Shown piece by piece: positions 23,123-34,297 of a DNA stretch of 64,000 nt (within the stretch, counting starts at the first letter, position 1; each line of letters starts with the position of its first letter). Both the position numbers and the translations under genes were made by a program. The stretch covers positions 682,001-746,000 of the forward strand of contig JAVSML010000030.1 in NCBI GenBank assembly GCA_038503035.1, given 5' to 3'. The DNA is from Crocodylus rhombifer. Its lineage: Eukaryota > Chordata > Crocodylia > Crocodylidae. The notes under the pieces were generated by a model that was given only the letters and a program-made list of their open reading frames with translations, made no database searches and was not told the origin of the DNA.

Positions 23123-24145
23123 TAGGGCTGTGCAAAATGGCACCGTTCCATTTCAACTTGCGTTTCAACGCTTCAACGGAACAGTGTTTTGTTTCAAATT
23201 TTGTTTCGATTTGAAACCACCGCTTCATTTTGTTTTGTCGAAACAGTTTCACTGTTTTGATGCTGTTTTGACATTTCGCCCATAGGCTATAATAGGGAAG
23301 ATCAAAACAGTCTATAACTTTGTCATTTCTGGCCTGATTTGGATGAAACCTGCAGGAATGGTAGTCCTTTCTGAGGTCATGAACACCTGCCAAGTTTCAA
23401 GGACATGGCTGCAGGGGTTATGGGAAAACTACACCTCAAAGTCTTGAAAGCAAAACTCATGTCATATGTATGTGTTAAGACACAGCAGGGTAAAAACTGT
23501 GGAGATGCTAACCCCTGCTAAGGCCCCATAGCCTGCCAAGTTTCAAGGAGATAGGTGCAGGGGTTTGGGGGAAACTGTACCTCAACCTGCAGACAAGGAA
23601 AACTCATGACATGGGTGACACTCTGTGTCTTAAGGCACAGTAGGGTGAAAGTTGCAGCCCTGCTAGTCCCTGCTGAGGCCACAAAGCCTGCCAGCTGTCA
23701 AAGAGATGGGTTCAAGGGGAGTCTGGGTTCTGGGCCCCTGCACCTCCAGCTACTGACAGGTAAAACCAGGACACACAGCTCGGTAACTGACACCAAAGCA
23801 AACAGCAGGGCAGTTCAAACAATGCTGCCTTTTATGCAGTTTTTCCACCCCTTCCCCAGAGCACTGGGATTGGATGGGACCTCAGTCAATGGCCAGCTAC
23901 ACAGCCAATAACGAGAGTACTTCTTCCCCTCCCCCCTCCCTCTCCTTACTTTAATTTCTGTTTCCCTGCTGGTGAGCCCAGCTTGAGCTTCGAAACTCAA
24001 AACATTTTAAAATTTTCAGCGTACCTCGTTTTGTTTCAAGGCTCTTTTGAAGCTGTCTGTTTTGTTTCGATTTCACTGTTTTGAGCTCAAAACGAGTCGA
24101 AACAGCATCAAAATGAACCTGCCGGTGAAATTTTGCACAGCCCTA
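23123..24145. mobile_element. Non-autonomous hAT element, 1,023 bp, perfect 8-bp target duplication
   Basis: The ends are 'tagggctgtgcaaaatgg' and, reverse-complemented, 'tagggctgtgcaaaatttc'. It is flanked on both sides by the identical 8-mer gtttaaat (23115-23122 and 24146-24153). Subterminal regions are full of 'gtttcga', 'gttttg' and their complements, a typical hAT arrangement of short transposase-binding motifs. The interior carries three tandem units of about 150 bp (separate entry). There is no transposase ORF. The exact duplication suggests it is younger than the hAT elements in the first 4 kb. Confidence 0.92.
23387..23840. repeat. Three ~150-bp tandem units inside the hAT element
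   Basis: Units start with 'ctgccaagtttcaagga' at 23387, the same at 23533, and 'ctgccagctgtcaaagag' at 23688, giving periods of 146 and 155 bp. Each contains 'tgcaggggtt/aggggagtctgg', then 'aaaactcatg..at' and 'acacagcagggt' type words. The same unit occurs again at 62284-62570, outside this element. Confidence 0.75.
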
Positions 24146-25135
24146 GTTTAAATATCTTTCTGTCAATGGATCCTCTTAGGCAATAAGTAGTCTAGAATGG
24201 TAAAAGAATGAAGCATTAAAAGATTATTGTTGTCATACTGATTCGCTTAACTACAGTCAGAATGAAAAGTAGAAGTGCTTACACTCTGGAAATTATATTT
24301 CACAATATAGCCTGACCTCTTAAGATTTACAGCCCAAACCAGATTTCACTAATTAAGACATCTCCAAAATTTAGACCCAGATTAAGTTCCATAATCCGCA
24401 ATTTTGTCCCTTCTGCATTTTGAAAAAATTTTCTGAATCAAACCTCCAAAGTATCAACACCTGCTTATCACCCCCAACTCCCCTCCCCCGCCAAAAGGAA
24501 GAAAAATGGCTCCACTCTGGCTTGCAATGAAGATTGGGAATACTTGTGCAAATAGCGTGAAGAAGGACAAGTCCTGAACTCTTTCCCTCGTTAGCTACAT
24601 ACCAGCTAATTTAGGAAGGGATAATTTTTTGAGAAAGACAAATGCATTCCTTCTTTGTGTTCCTCTAGGATGCTACAGTTTTGCCCTATCCCTTATTAAG
24701 AAATATGACCATATGCTACAGTCTCATCCTACAAACTTTACCTAAGGGCTTGGGAGCAGGGGTTCTTAAAATTCAGAATTTTGGTTCTTTGGAAGATTCT
24801 GAAAAAAATCATTCTATTTCAGAACAAAGAGAAATTTAGAAAATTCCCATGAAAAGAAAAATCCCCCAAATACTTGTTTAGAAATAAACACTAAGTATTT
24901 TTATTTTGAAGTGCAATTGCATGGGAGGCCCCACTCCCAACTATCAAGGCTCCTGGGTCAGTTGTGATTCACAAGGTTTCACTCAGCTTGCCAGGTATCT
25001 TGAAGTCCTGAGAGCCTCAACACAGTGCTGGGACTTTCCATACTTGGGCTCCCTGTTCTGTAGCGGAGAACCTGGAAGTCCTAAATAGTTCTGGTCCCAA
25101 CCGAGGTTCCCAGAGCTTCAAGAAACCCAGGGAAT
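24146..25135. other. Single-copy stretch
   Basis: No gene or repeat recognised between the hAT element and the next CR1. The plus-strand open frame 24906-25088 has no domain. Confidence 0.5.
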
Positions 25136-25826
25136 ATTTCATAGACATCAGATTTCATAGATTTCATAGACATCAGGGCTGGAAGGGACCTCGAGAGATC
25201 ATCGAGTCCAGCCCCCCTGCCCAAAGGGCAGGAAGTCAGCTGGGGTCATAGGATCCCAGCAAGATAAGCATCCAATTTACTCTTGAAGGTGTTCAATGTA
25301 GGTGCTTGAACCACCTCTGCTGGCAGACTGTTCCAGACCTTGGGGACTCGGACAGCAAACAAATTCTTCCTTATGTCCAGCCTGAAGCGGTCTTGCAGGA
25401 GTTTGTGACCATTTGACCTAGTCATCCCTTGGGGCACTCTGGTGAACAAACGTTCCCCCAGATCCTGGTAGTCACCCCTGATAAACTTATAGGTGGCCAT
25501 CAGATCACCCCTGAGCCTGCGCTTTTCCAGGCTAAAGAGTCCCATGTCTCTCAGCCTATCATCGTAAGATCTGTTTTCCTGACCTCTGATCATGCACGTG
25601 GCTCTCCGCTGGACTCTCTCAAGCTTCTCCACATCTTTTTGAATTGTGGAGCCCAAAACTGGACGCAGTACTCCAGCTGCGGCCTCACCAAGGCCGAGTA
25701 CAAGGGGAGAATGACGTCCCAGGATTTGCTCGAGAAGCATCTATGGATGCAAGCCAGCGTTTTGGTCGCTTTATTAGCCGCAGCATCGCATTGCAGGCTC
25801 ATATTCATCTTGTGGTCAATGATATA
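25136..25826 (-). mobile_element. CR1 LINE, 5'-truncated 3' end
   Basis: Same subfamily as the copies at 10988 and 48526. Its 3' end has three TTTCATAGA-type units at 25137-25170, then 'gggctggaagggacctcg'. The 5' break is near 25826, where the text passes from CR1 directly into an ATAGAT microsatellite. Length is about 690 bp. Confidence 0.93.
25246..25740 (-). pseudogene. CR1 ORF2 C-terminal fragment, open for 164 codons
   Basis: Reads on the minus strand through the CR1 ORF2 C-terminus: 'RRATCMIRGQENR', 'RLRDMGLFSLEKRRLRGDLMATYKFIRG', 'KLLQDRFRLDIRKNLF' and the terminal 'NTFKSKLDAYLAGIL', where the family normally ends. This lies downstream of the reverse transcriptase palm, so no catalytic residues are present. 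The upstream part at 25740-25808 continues in another frame ('TKTLACIHRCF', 'LVRPQLEYCVQFWAPQ'), so there is a frameshift near 25640-25740. It is the best-preserved stretch of this subfamily's C-terminus in the window. Confidence 0.88.
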
Positions 25827-25849
25827 GATATAGATATAGATATAGATAT
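25821..25849. repeat. (ATAGAT)n microsatellite at a CR1 truncation point
   Basis: 'gatatagatatagatatagatatagatatg', about five perfect hexamers, sits exactly where the CR1 sequence stops. Confidence 0.9.
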
Positions 25850-27084
25850 GAAAGCCTAAGGTGAGGTTTCCAAAAGGTGTTATGCTTCCAGCTCTGTGCC
25901 AGGGAGCTTACAAGCCCTGGGATCCCCAGTCCTCAGGCAGCCCACATTGTAGTTGTATTCTGTAGCCAGAACACCTCAAGTCCTTGAATCTGAAACAGTC
26001 CTCATGGAAGAGATGCCCCAACACTGTGAATCTAGAAGTCTGTTAGGTGAGTAGGCAGGTTCCTAACAGACACCTGATTGTGTTTCACTGGAAGTGTCTG
26101 AAATGACTACATGTCCATAAAATATCTGTTTCCACAAATCAGCGTCTTTTGATGGAAATCTGTTGTAGTGGAAAATTCCAGACCACTCAGATCCGCCATG
26201 CAGGATTTGACCCATAGTTACTAAAATGCTTTAGGCTTTTACTGAGTGAATCATTGTAGTATTTTTTATAAGAGCTGCTTGTAAAGAAGGCTAAAAAAAT
26301 AACCATTTGGTTTCATTTCTTCCCCCATGGTTGAACATTCCTTTTAATATAACATGGTTCATCCATTCAAAGGCTTAATACAAGCACAAGAATTTGTATG
26401 CAGTTGGAAATAGTGTTGAGTGCTCCTTAGAAATAACAAGACAGTTGGGGAATGGCAAAAATGTTTGCAAGACAGATATTTTCTTTTAAGCTATCACATC
26501 ATAAAATCCTCTCAGACTGTTATGGAAGATATAGGAACCAGCGTGCAAAATCCTTTGATAATTTTCACAGATCTTTAAAAGGGAATGGGAAACCATTCAA
26601 AACTGTCTAGATTTGTTGTACAAGATTTTGGCAAGATTCTCTTTAATCTGTCTGAATTGCCAGGCCATATTATGCTTCAAATGTAGTCATTTTCTTTTCC
26701 CTTTCTTTATTTTTAAGCAATTTTAGAAACCAGAATTGACCCTATGTTGGGTAGGTGCCAATTTGAAAGCATGGCTGAAAATCAGTTTCATATATGAAGG
26801 AATGTGTAGAAATGAGATAGAGGATGGAATTCCTATCTTGTATAACTCCTTTGGATTTCTCAATTCCTCTTTGAATCTTTTCTTACTTCGTGTCCTTTAA
26901 GTTATTCATAAATATATTTATAGTTATATAGAGATTATATACACAATTCATTTGGTCCAATGTATTTCAGGCTTTTTGGAGGCAGTATGTTGTTATACAT
27001 ATAGTGGGCACAAAACTGTTAGGGGGTAGATAAGAAGCAATTATTAAATCAGCTTCAAAAGGACTGAATAAGAGGCAGGATAGG
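25850..27084. other. Single-copy AT-rich stretch
   Basis: No gene, RNA gene or repeat family recognised. Confidence 0.5.
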
Positions 27085-27195
27085 CTTGGAGTTAAGATGT
27101 AAGACTGGAACAGAATAACTGTGTTGAATTCCAGTTTGTGCTATGCGCTATTTGTGTTGACTCTGGATATATTACTCACATTTTCTGTTTCTCAG
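27085..27195 (+). mobile_element. MIR-type SINE fragment
   Basis: 'taagatgtaagactggaacagaataactgtgttgaattccagtttgtgct' is followed by 'gactctggatatattactcac' and 'ttctgtttctcagtt'. This keeps the order of the MIR/CORE-SINE body in diverged form: tRNA-like B box region, 'tctgtgacct..ggcaagt', then 'cctcagttt'. Confidence 0.5.
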
Positions 27196-27477
27196 TTAGA
27201 CAAACACTTGTCTAGGTTAGTTTAAATGTAGTTAGATGTGTTAATCTGAAGTCAGACAGAAGGCAGGACAAGGGTGGAGTTAAAGACAAACTAATTCAGA
27301 AAGGCATACGCTTGCATGGGCTACAGCTTACTTTATCAGATGTTATGAACGGACTTGCAAAGAGCAGCAGTGCTAAATGAAAAAGAACACAGTAATTTAA
27401 ACACAAAGGATAGGGAAAAGGGGATGGGGTAGGTGGGACTGCTAAGAGAGGTAAAGGTGTGTTGCCACTCTACACTG

Positions 27478-27597
27478 CCTTCTAGGACATTTTACAAAGG
27501 GATGATTCTGCTTCAAGCAGGGATTAAACTAGATGACTTTCTGAGGTCCCTTTCAGTCCTACTTTTCTATGATTCTAATCTCTCCCATCTAGTTTTC
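27478..27597 (+). mobile_element. CR1 LINE, terminal 120 bp
   Basis: 'gattctgcttcaagcagggattaaactagatgactttctgaggtccctttcagtccta' ends in 'ttctatgattct'. This is the universal CR1 3' end, plus orientation, severely 5'-truncated. Confidence 0.8.
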
Positions 27598-27639
27598 TTG
27601 TTTGGTAGTTACGGGTACTTACCTCCTGGGTGGGAAACC

Positions 27640-27735
27640 TAGATTCAAGTCATTCTTATCCAGTACAGGGCTTGGAACCTGTGACTCTCGTTTCTAAGTA
27701 AGCAGCCTAACCAAAGAGCTTTAATCCTCATTTCC
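27640..27735 (-). mobile_element. tRNA-type SINE fragment
   Basis: Read on the minus strand, 'ctctttggttaggctgcttact' followed by 'gagtcacaggttccaagccc' resembles the A-box and B-box (GGTTCRANNCC) part of a tRNA-derived SINE. It is too diverged to be a tRNA gene: there is no cloverleaf acceptor stem or terminator. Confidence 0.4.
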
Positions 27736-29029
27736 CTCGCCCTCCCCACTTTCAAATTTTCTCAAAAAAAAAAAAAGGAAAGGGTTTCACTTCTATGCAG
27801 AAGACTATCAAATGCTTAGTACAGAATATCAAATGCTGAAAACTCAAAATTGTTCATAAAATGAAGTCCTTGTTTTCTGACCACCTTTTCTGGTTTTCTC
27901 TTAAATTTAGATTGAATAGTTTATTATACTTGAAAAAAGTTTGACAGATGTTAAAAAATATAGCTTCCACTTTACTTCTTGCATTGCTTTCAAATGCCTG
28001 ATCCAATAAAATCTACTAGTGGTTCTTAGTTCTCTGCCTAAGAACTAATTTAGCGGTAGAGGGTATCTTCTATAAGCCATAGCCACTAGAGAGTGGTGTA
28101 GTCATATACAATTTATTCTGTAGTATAGTTCATGAACAAATATTTAGCTACATTTGCTTGATTAGGTTTGATATTCTACTAGGTAGAAGGCAGAGGTCCA
28201 CTACATATACACAGAAATATAAGAGAAAATACAGACCAAAGTTCAGTTAATGCACAGACACTGATGGAATTGTTCATTCAACAGTAATCTAAGCCACAAA
28301 ACAAACAAACAAAAAACCTAACAAAACTCCTCCTCATAAGCTTGTGTTGCTACAAATGCTACAGAAAAAATTAATGGCATGCTTGATAATCCACCCGTTC
28401 ACATTTATGGGGCTGTATATGTGCCAAAAAATCACACTCAAAACACACAGATGGACAATGGTGTCTGTGTGTTCGGTTTGTCATTGCTAATGATACTTTT
28501 TTCATGCACTCCTAAATCACATATTATTGATGTGTTGGCTCAGCGTATCTAAATTAGAATATCAGAAGGTACAATGTCAGTCCTCTTCTGCTCACGTATC
28601 TATTTTCCCTTTGATATATTCAAGCTTAAGAAAAGCCTAAGAAAAAGAATCCAATTCATTTACTTATCCCTTTTACCTTTGGGCAAGGAGTGACAGGTGT
28701 CGGGCACATAAGGAACAGAAATCAACTTTCAGAAGCAAGATTCATATATGAACAGGAAGAATTCAATATCAAGACTGATTCTGGTCTAACTTTCTACAGT
28801 GATATAAGAGTTGCTCCACTCAGGTCCATGGAGTTATAGATGCATACCTGAGAAGAATATGAAGTCTTAAGTGAATTTATATAGTTTATGTTAATTGAAA
28901 TTTCCCATTTGTTACTGTGTTGATATATACATTAAAAAGCAATAACTATAAGATGAAATAGAAACAATCAATTAGTGGAAAATGATTCTAAATGAACATC
29001 CATCCAGCCACGCATGTATGGTTTGTGGC
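27736..29029. other. Single-copy AT-rich stretch
   Basis: An A12 run lies at about 27765-27776. Near 28790-28850, 'gagttgctccactcaggtccatggagttat' is a weak foldback of a kind frequent in amniotes. Nothing else recognised. Confidence 0.45.
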
Positions 29030-29470
29030 ACCACAAATGGTATGTAGTGAACATGTAACTGTGCGCCATGCTGCAGATTTGCAATGCGATACCAAAATTT
29101 GATACTGGGATGTTCCAATATCAAAAAAATAAAAAATGCCGCAAAAAACGGTGTGGTGCATGCAGCAGCAGCATGCACCACCAGAAATGGAGCCTGGCCA
29201 TTGAAAGCCATGCTCTGGCTGCTACCCAGGCTCCATGCATCTGAATCGGTGCCACTCCTGCTCCTGGAGGCCAGGACCCTAGGTAAAGCTGCTGGGGCCA
29301 GCACAGATGTTGTCCCCAGCCTCCCCTACTCCACCCAGGACAATTTGGCACATGCCAGAGCACACGTGCAGGGGCATTCCCTGGGGCACAAAGTAGCAGC
29401 ACAAATGTGTGCCACTGCTTTTTGTGCCCCTGGAAAAAAACACCTCTGAAAGTAGGGACATGCTCTAAGA
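29030..29470. other. Possible GC-rich MITE of unknown type
   Basis: The composition rises to GC-rich between about 29150 and 29430, with 'gcatgcagcagcagcatgcaccacc' near 29160 and an imperfect hairpin at 29383-29430 (arms 'ggggcacaaagtagcagcaca' and 'tgtgccactgctttttgtgcccc'). Both strands are open over about 100 codons but show no domain. The ends were not defined. Confidence 0.35.
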
Positions 29471-30074
29471 CCACATAGAAGTTTCCAAGTCGGTGTACAA
29501 ATATAATATTAGATAAAACAATATTATAATCAAAAGTCAGGCATTAAATAAGGGGACAAGGCCACTGTGGACTAGGGAATCCAGATTTCAGATATTAGTG
29601 AGCTAACTGTCTCTTTTTTTCAGACTGACTGATTTCTAGATGCTGTCTCTGAGTGCCTAACTATATAACCTGAGGAAAAACGTATTGCATTCGAAACCTT
29701 GTCTCACTTTATCCCAAATACACAGTTGCTACAATAAAATATATCACCCTAAGAAATACTTGCCTTTTGCACATACCAGGCATAGTAGTAGTGGTGAAGG
29801 CATCTAACCCGACCTCCAGAAGCATAACTTTGAGACCTGCTTCAGGCTTATTGCAAAAGCCACCTTTACTCAATCTGCTGTACAAGAACTCCTGGTTATT
29901 TGCAGTGTGGAATCAAAGCCAGCCAGGTGGGATGTTAGTCACATTTCTCCCTTGTGAAGGACCTTAACATTTCACAGATCTGTATCAATGCTCATTGTAA
30001 TGTTGTAAGTCCCTTTCAATGTTACTTTTTACTTTTTAGTCTTTTCTCATATATGTTTTTCTTTTTGACCAGTT

Positions 30075-30964
30075 TTAACAAAAAGTTGGAATGCAACACA
30101 AACGAAGAAAGGTTGAAGGAACCAGGATATATTTAACTTGAAGAAAAGGATGTTTAGGTGGGCATGTCAGCATTTTTTAAAATATTAAAAGGATTGCCAT
30201 AAAAATTAATAAAAATAGTTTTCCCTTGTCACAGAGGGCAGATCACAAGGTAGCAGTTTTATACTACAGGTTTCCCTCACTTTATGCTGTACATGTGTTC
30301 CTGGAAAATGGTGAATAACTTGGATTTGCATAAAGGGAACCCACTTTACAATGTACCAAATAGGGATACGTTCCAAGACTTTGACTGTACTGACCCCCAT
30401 TTCTACCACTTTTACAAGACAATTTTGGTACTCACCAACAGCTGACAGTACACACAAGCACAGCACACTATCATAATGGGGATGGCAACTACGGAAATAC
30501 ATGTCACAGGCAACAAGCAAGGAGCACAGATCCACACAAGAGCCTATATTTTGGTTTGTGTCACTCCAACAATGCACAACACAAACCAGCTAACTGTGGG
30601 CTTCCACCACACTGATTGCATAAGTGAATTTACCTTTCATATAATGAATTTTTGGTATAAAAATGGTCATTGCATAAGAGCAAATTTGCATATACAGAAT
30701 GCACATAAACAAGGGAAACCTGTATAGAAAAGTGAATTTGAATCAAACCTCAAAAAAAAGTCTTCCTAACTGTAAGAGCAGTAGGACACTGGAATAAGCT
30801 GCACAGGAAAATTGGGGAATCTCCTTAATTGGCAGCTTTTGAGTAAAGGCTGGACAGACACCTCTCTGGGCTGGATTACTAACAGTATAACCTATATCCA
30901 TTCAGGGGGTTGTAGATGTCCTTTGAGCTCCCTTTCAATTTTTCTACTTTCATAATTATATTTA
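30075..30964 (+). mobile_element. CR1 LINE 3' end, split by a Tigger-like MITE
   Basis: The first part (30075-30264) keeps 'gttggaatgcaacac..acgaagaaaggttgaagg' and 'agggcagatcacaaggtagcag'. The second (30725-30964) resumes with 'gaatttgaatcaaacctc', 'gtcttcctaactgtaagagcagtaggacactggaataagctgc' and 'ggctggacagacacctctctgggctgg'. Removing 30267-30724 rejoins the CR1 text correctly. It belongs to an older CR1 group than the copies at 10988, 25136 and 48526. Confidence 0.8.
30267..30722. mobile_element. Tigger-like (Tc1/mariner, pogo group) MITE
   Basis: The 456-bp element starts 'caggtttccctcactttatg'. Its right end, reverse-complemented, is 'caggtttcccttgtttatg'. TA dinucleotides flank both sides (30265-30266 and 30723-30724), the normal mariner target duplication. 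The termini resemble the CAGG(T/C)..(T/A)CCTC(G/A) ends of Tigger elements. It has no transposase remnant and interrupts an older CR1. Confidence 0.78.
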
Positions 30965-31139
30965 CATTTATCTTGATAATTTTAGTCTTCAGACAGTTTT
31001 CCCTCTAGGCACATTCTTTTTCATAGTCCAGAGGTTTCCTAATTCATTATTTTCTATAATCAATTGAAAGATGATGTGCTTTTTTCTATTTTCTATTATT
31101 TATCTTGTTTTTTAAGTGACATTGAGCTTGACTAAATTT

Positions 31140-31487
31140 AATATACATTAAGCTAATGCACGTTAAACAATTTTTGGCAGGTGTCTACATGTGCAGGGAC
31201 TTGGCCATAAAATTAGTGCCAAGTCCCTGGAGTCCTGCCATGTACCCCTAGCAGCTGAGCAAATCCAACACTAAAGTTAGTGCCAGGTTGCATCTACATG
31301 TGTGTTAATGTGCTTTAATTCATTGCACCTAAATTTGATACCTGAATTTGCAGGTATCAAATTTAGGCATGATTAGCCTAATTTTACCATTTTAATGCAA
31401 ATTAAGGACGTGCATATGTAGATGCACACCCATAATGCTCATTAAATTAGGCTAATGCATATTAATACGCTTTGTGTAGATGGACCC
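31140..31487. mobile_element. Foldback MITE with nested inverted repeats
   Basis: Outer inverted words are 'gtctacatgtgcaggg' near 31187 and, reverse-complemented, 'gtccatctacacaaag' near 31485. Inner inverted words are 'gcatctacat' at 31290-31299 and 31416-31425. At the centre is a perfect stem: cctaaatttgatacctg at 31328-31344 and its complement at 31351-31367, with a 6-base loop. It shares the 'catctacatgtg' terminus with several other elements here. Confidence 0.7.
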
Positions 31488-34289
31488 TATATCAAATACT
31501 ATTTGATGAGGTCTTAAATGGGATTTAATTGGTACATTAGACTTATGCTGACCCCCTAGCTCAGAGTAAATTTTATGCATCTAGTAGTGTTAATGCATTC
31601 TCACAAACCTTCTCTAGATGTTATACCTGTCTTCTATAGGAAGTAGTGAATGTACTCCAGATAGCAATAACACAGACCTTTTAAGGAAGGATTAATGTAA
31701 AACAAGTAGACAAGTCATGAAATTGAACAAGCATAGGGACACTGAAATTTTGTAGGAAATTTAAAGTTGCATCAACTGCTATAATGACACCATGGTCATA
31801 TTTATTTCTGTACCATCTGAATTCCTGCACCTCTTCAAGGCAACTTTTTGCCTGATATCTGATTCCTAGCAAGTGATTTCTTTAGTGCGGCACTGACATT
31901 TGATACCTGGCATCTGACATCTAATGTCTGTGGCTTTGATGTATGTTGTCTAATGGTGAAAGATAAAAGATAGCTGTCAGATTCTTTGTCTTAAAATGGA
32001 ATATAACTGATGACAAGGATAACAGATGAGAGGGATACCTGATGATGTAATCTTACAGAAAGTGTGTACTTTTCCAGAGCCTATGATACAGAAAGCTGTG
32101 AGACACAAGACTTACTTTCAGAATAGTATAAAGAGCAATTACTCTCACTCTTACAATTATGTCTTGTATTTATCTAGCATAAGTTCTTTAAAACACTTGT
32201 AATAATTAAGTGCTATCTCATGTCACAGGAAAAACCCCAAATTGTTCAGCACGGTACCCATTGCTCACTCAGCTGTAAAATGATCAGCTTGCTTTGGAAT
32301 TCATCTGTGCTGCTTTGTGCCATCTTATCCATTGCTTCAGTCCTTTCCAGCTGGAACCGCCTAACATCACCATGGAAAACCAAGTGTCTGTTCCCTCAAC
32401 GCCAGATGTCAGTCATCCACTAAAATCCATCCAGCCTAGAGGGGAGGCTCATTTAATTCCCTAGTGGCATACGCAAAAATATGTAGAATGCCAAATGGCA
32501 TGGCCTTCGAAAAATCTATCAACTCAAGCTTTAACACTACTCCCACTGGCCTCCTCAGGGAGGAGTTAGGGCAAGAAGCTCTACACAGTCACATTTACCT
32601 AGTCCCTGTTAAAAAACACCATTTTAGCTGAAAAGCTTCATTCAAACTCTGCAATGTAATCATGGACTTCAGTTCTCTCATGACTACACGAGATATAAAT
32701 TGGGGGTATATTTTTACCCACAGGCAATGTGTTAAGTGCTGCCAGTGGGGAAGTACAATTCTGCACTACTGCTGCCATCCCATGCCCCACTGTTGGCACA
32801 GAAATTGTGCTGCCACTGCCACCCCCACTGGGCTTCAGCCTTGTTCTCTACACCCCACTGTGAGGGCAGAAATCTGGGAGGAGGGGCATATACTAACCCA
32901 GCCTCCCCTCCACCCCAGTGCATTGCCTATTCTTTTAACTGACACGTGGCCACAAGCTGCTGAATATTTGAACATTGAATATTGAATAGGTGAATATTTG
33001 TTGAATATTTGACCTTATATATATGGTCACAGATTTCTTATTTTATGTTAGGCAGAATAACAGACCTATGAGATGAAGTATGTTACTAAGAATATCCTGG
33101 GCTTTCCAACCCTTGATTTCCCATACTTACGGTATTCATTGCACAAAGATGAAACCAATACTTTGATTAAACTTTATTTATGTTTTTCTGTACAAAGAAG
33201 TATTCTTGAATTCATCTAGAAAATTCCATTTGTGTATTTCAGTGCATGAATTAATATGATTATTGTACTTGTTGCTTACGCTCCCCTTTTCAAATGCTCT
33301 TCCCATTCAGAATCCTGTTGTGAAGACAGCTGGATTGTGATTACATTCCAATTCAGCTTGTTACTACAAGTCCCCACTTTTGTTTTAGATGTTTTTGTTT
33401 CTGCTGGCTACATATCTCAAAAAATACACAACAAGAGACATTTGACTCATAAATCCTCAAGGCCACCGACTCAATGCTTCCAATCTGTTATGATCAGAGA
33501 AATAAATACTAGTCACTGAATGTCCCTGTTAACCAATAATTACATGTATTATAGGAGACAGTCACCATGAACAATGTTAAAAAAGTCAGATGCTTAATAT
33601 TTTAAGAAGGATTTATAAAGACTGAATTAGCTCCTATTGTCTTTCCACTGATTTCAGTGACTCCAAGAAGACTGTGCCCTTATTCAACAGAGTATATTAG
33701 GGTGCAAATGCCACTAGTTATGAGCTCTTATTTATCCATATGAGGTTTTCTAAATGATATTGATTTCCCCTATTCTTCATTATGTTAGCAAGAAGTGATT
33801 CACCTGGATAAAAATAATTTCTCAGATCAAACTTGTTCCCTCAAGAATTAAACTATTTTAATTCACCTCCCACAACAGTATGTCAATATATGAAAGCCTG
33901 ATCTAAAAATTTACTTCATTCCATTAACTTCAACAGAATTACTCCCATAGTTTGCACTTTATAAGAGAACTTGGATTAATTTCTTTGTAGTTATATTTTT
34001 CATATTACACCTGTATGGTTACTACTTATTTCACCATTCACTGAAGACCCCATGAGTGCACTCTTCTGGTCTAGTCACTCACTCACCTGTTTCTTTTATT
34101 TACAGAGGCTAGAAAGCTGACTGGATAGAGGAAAACATTTAAAACAAAAATAGAGATAGTTTTAGGTAATGAACTTATCATCATGGAGGCAACATGTACA
34201 TCTCTCTACATGTTATCCTATTAGCAATCTAAAGATGCTGTGAGAAATTAATAAATCTGCTAAGTATTCTTAATCTACCATATACTACT
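31488..34289. other. Mostly single-copy stretch
   Basis: AT-rich DNA with a GC-rich patch at 32730-32930 that has open frames on both strands and no domain. A cluster of GAATATTTG words occurs at about 32965-33013. No gene recognised. Confidence 0.45.
32965..33013. repeat. Clustered GAATATTTG words
   Basis: Four copies of gaatattTG or gaatattGA lie within about 50 bp ('tgaatatttgaacattgaatattgaataggtgaatatttgttgaatatttga'). They are palindrome-like (AATATT) and may be the subterminal region of an unrecognised DNA element. Confidence 0.6.
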
Positions 34290-34297
34290 ACTAGAGT

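Noticed and set aside
23387..23840. CRISPR-like array
   Set aside because: Units of ~150 bp are contiguous and diverged, with no short identical repeat alternating with unique spacers, inside a eukaryotic hAT element.
27640..27735. Candidate tRNA gene on the minus strand
   Set aside because: A B-box-like word is present but no complete cloverleaf or T-run terminator; better explained as a tRNA-type SINE fragment.
32690..33030. DNA element with a '...tatggtcac' right end like the family at 14685
   Set aside because: Only the right-end word is present; no matching left end was found within 1.5 kb.
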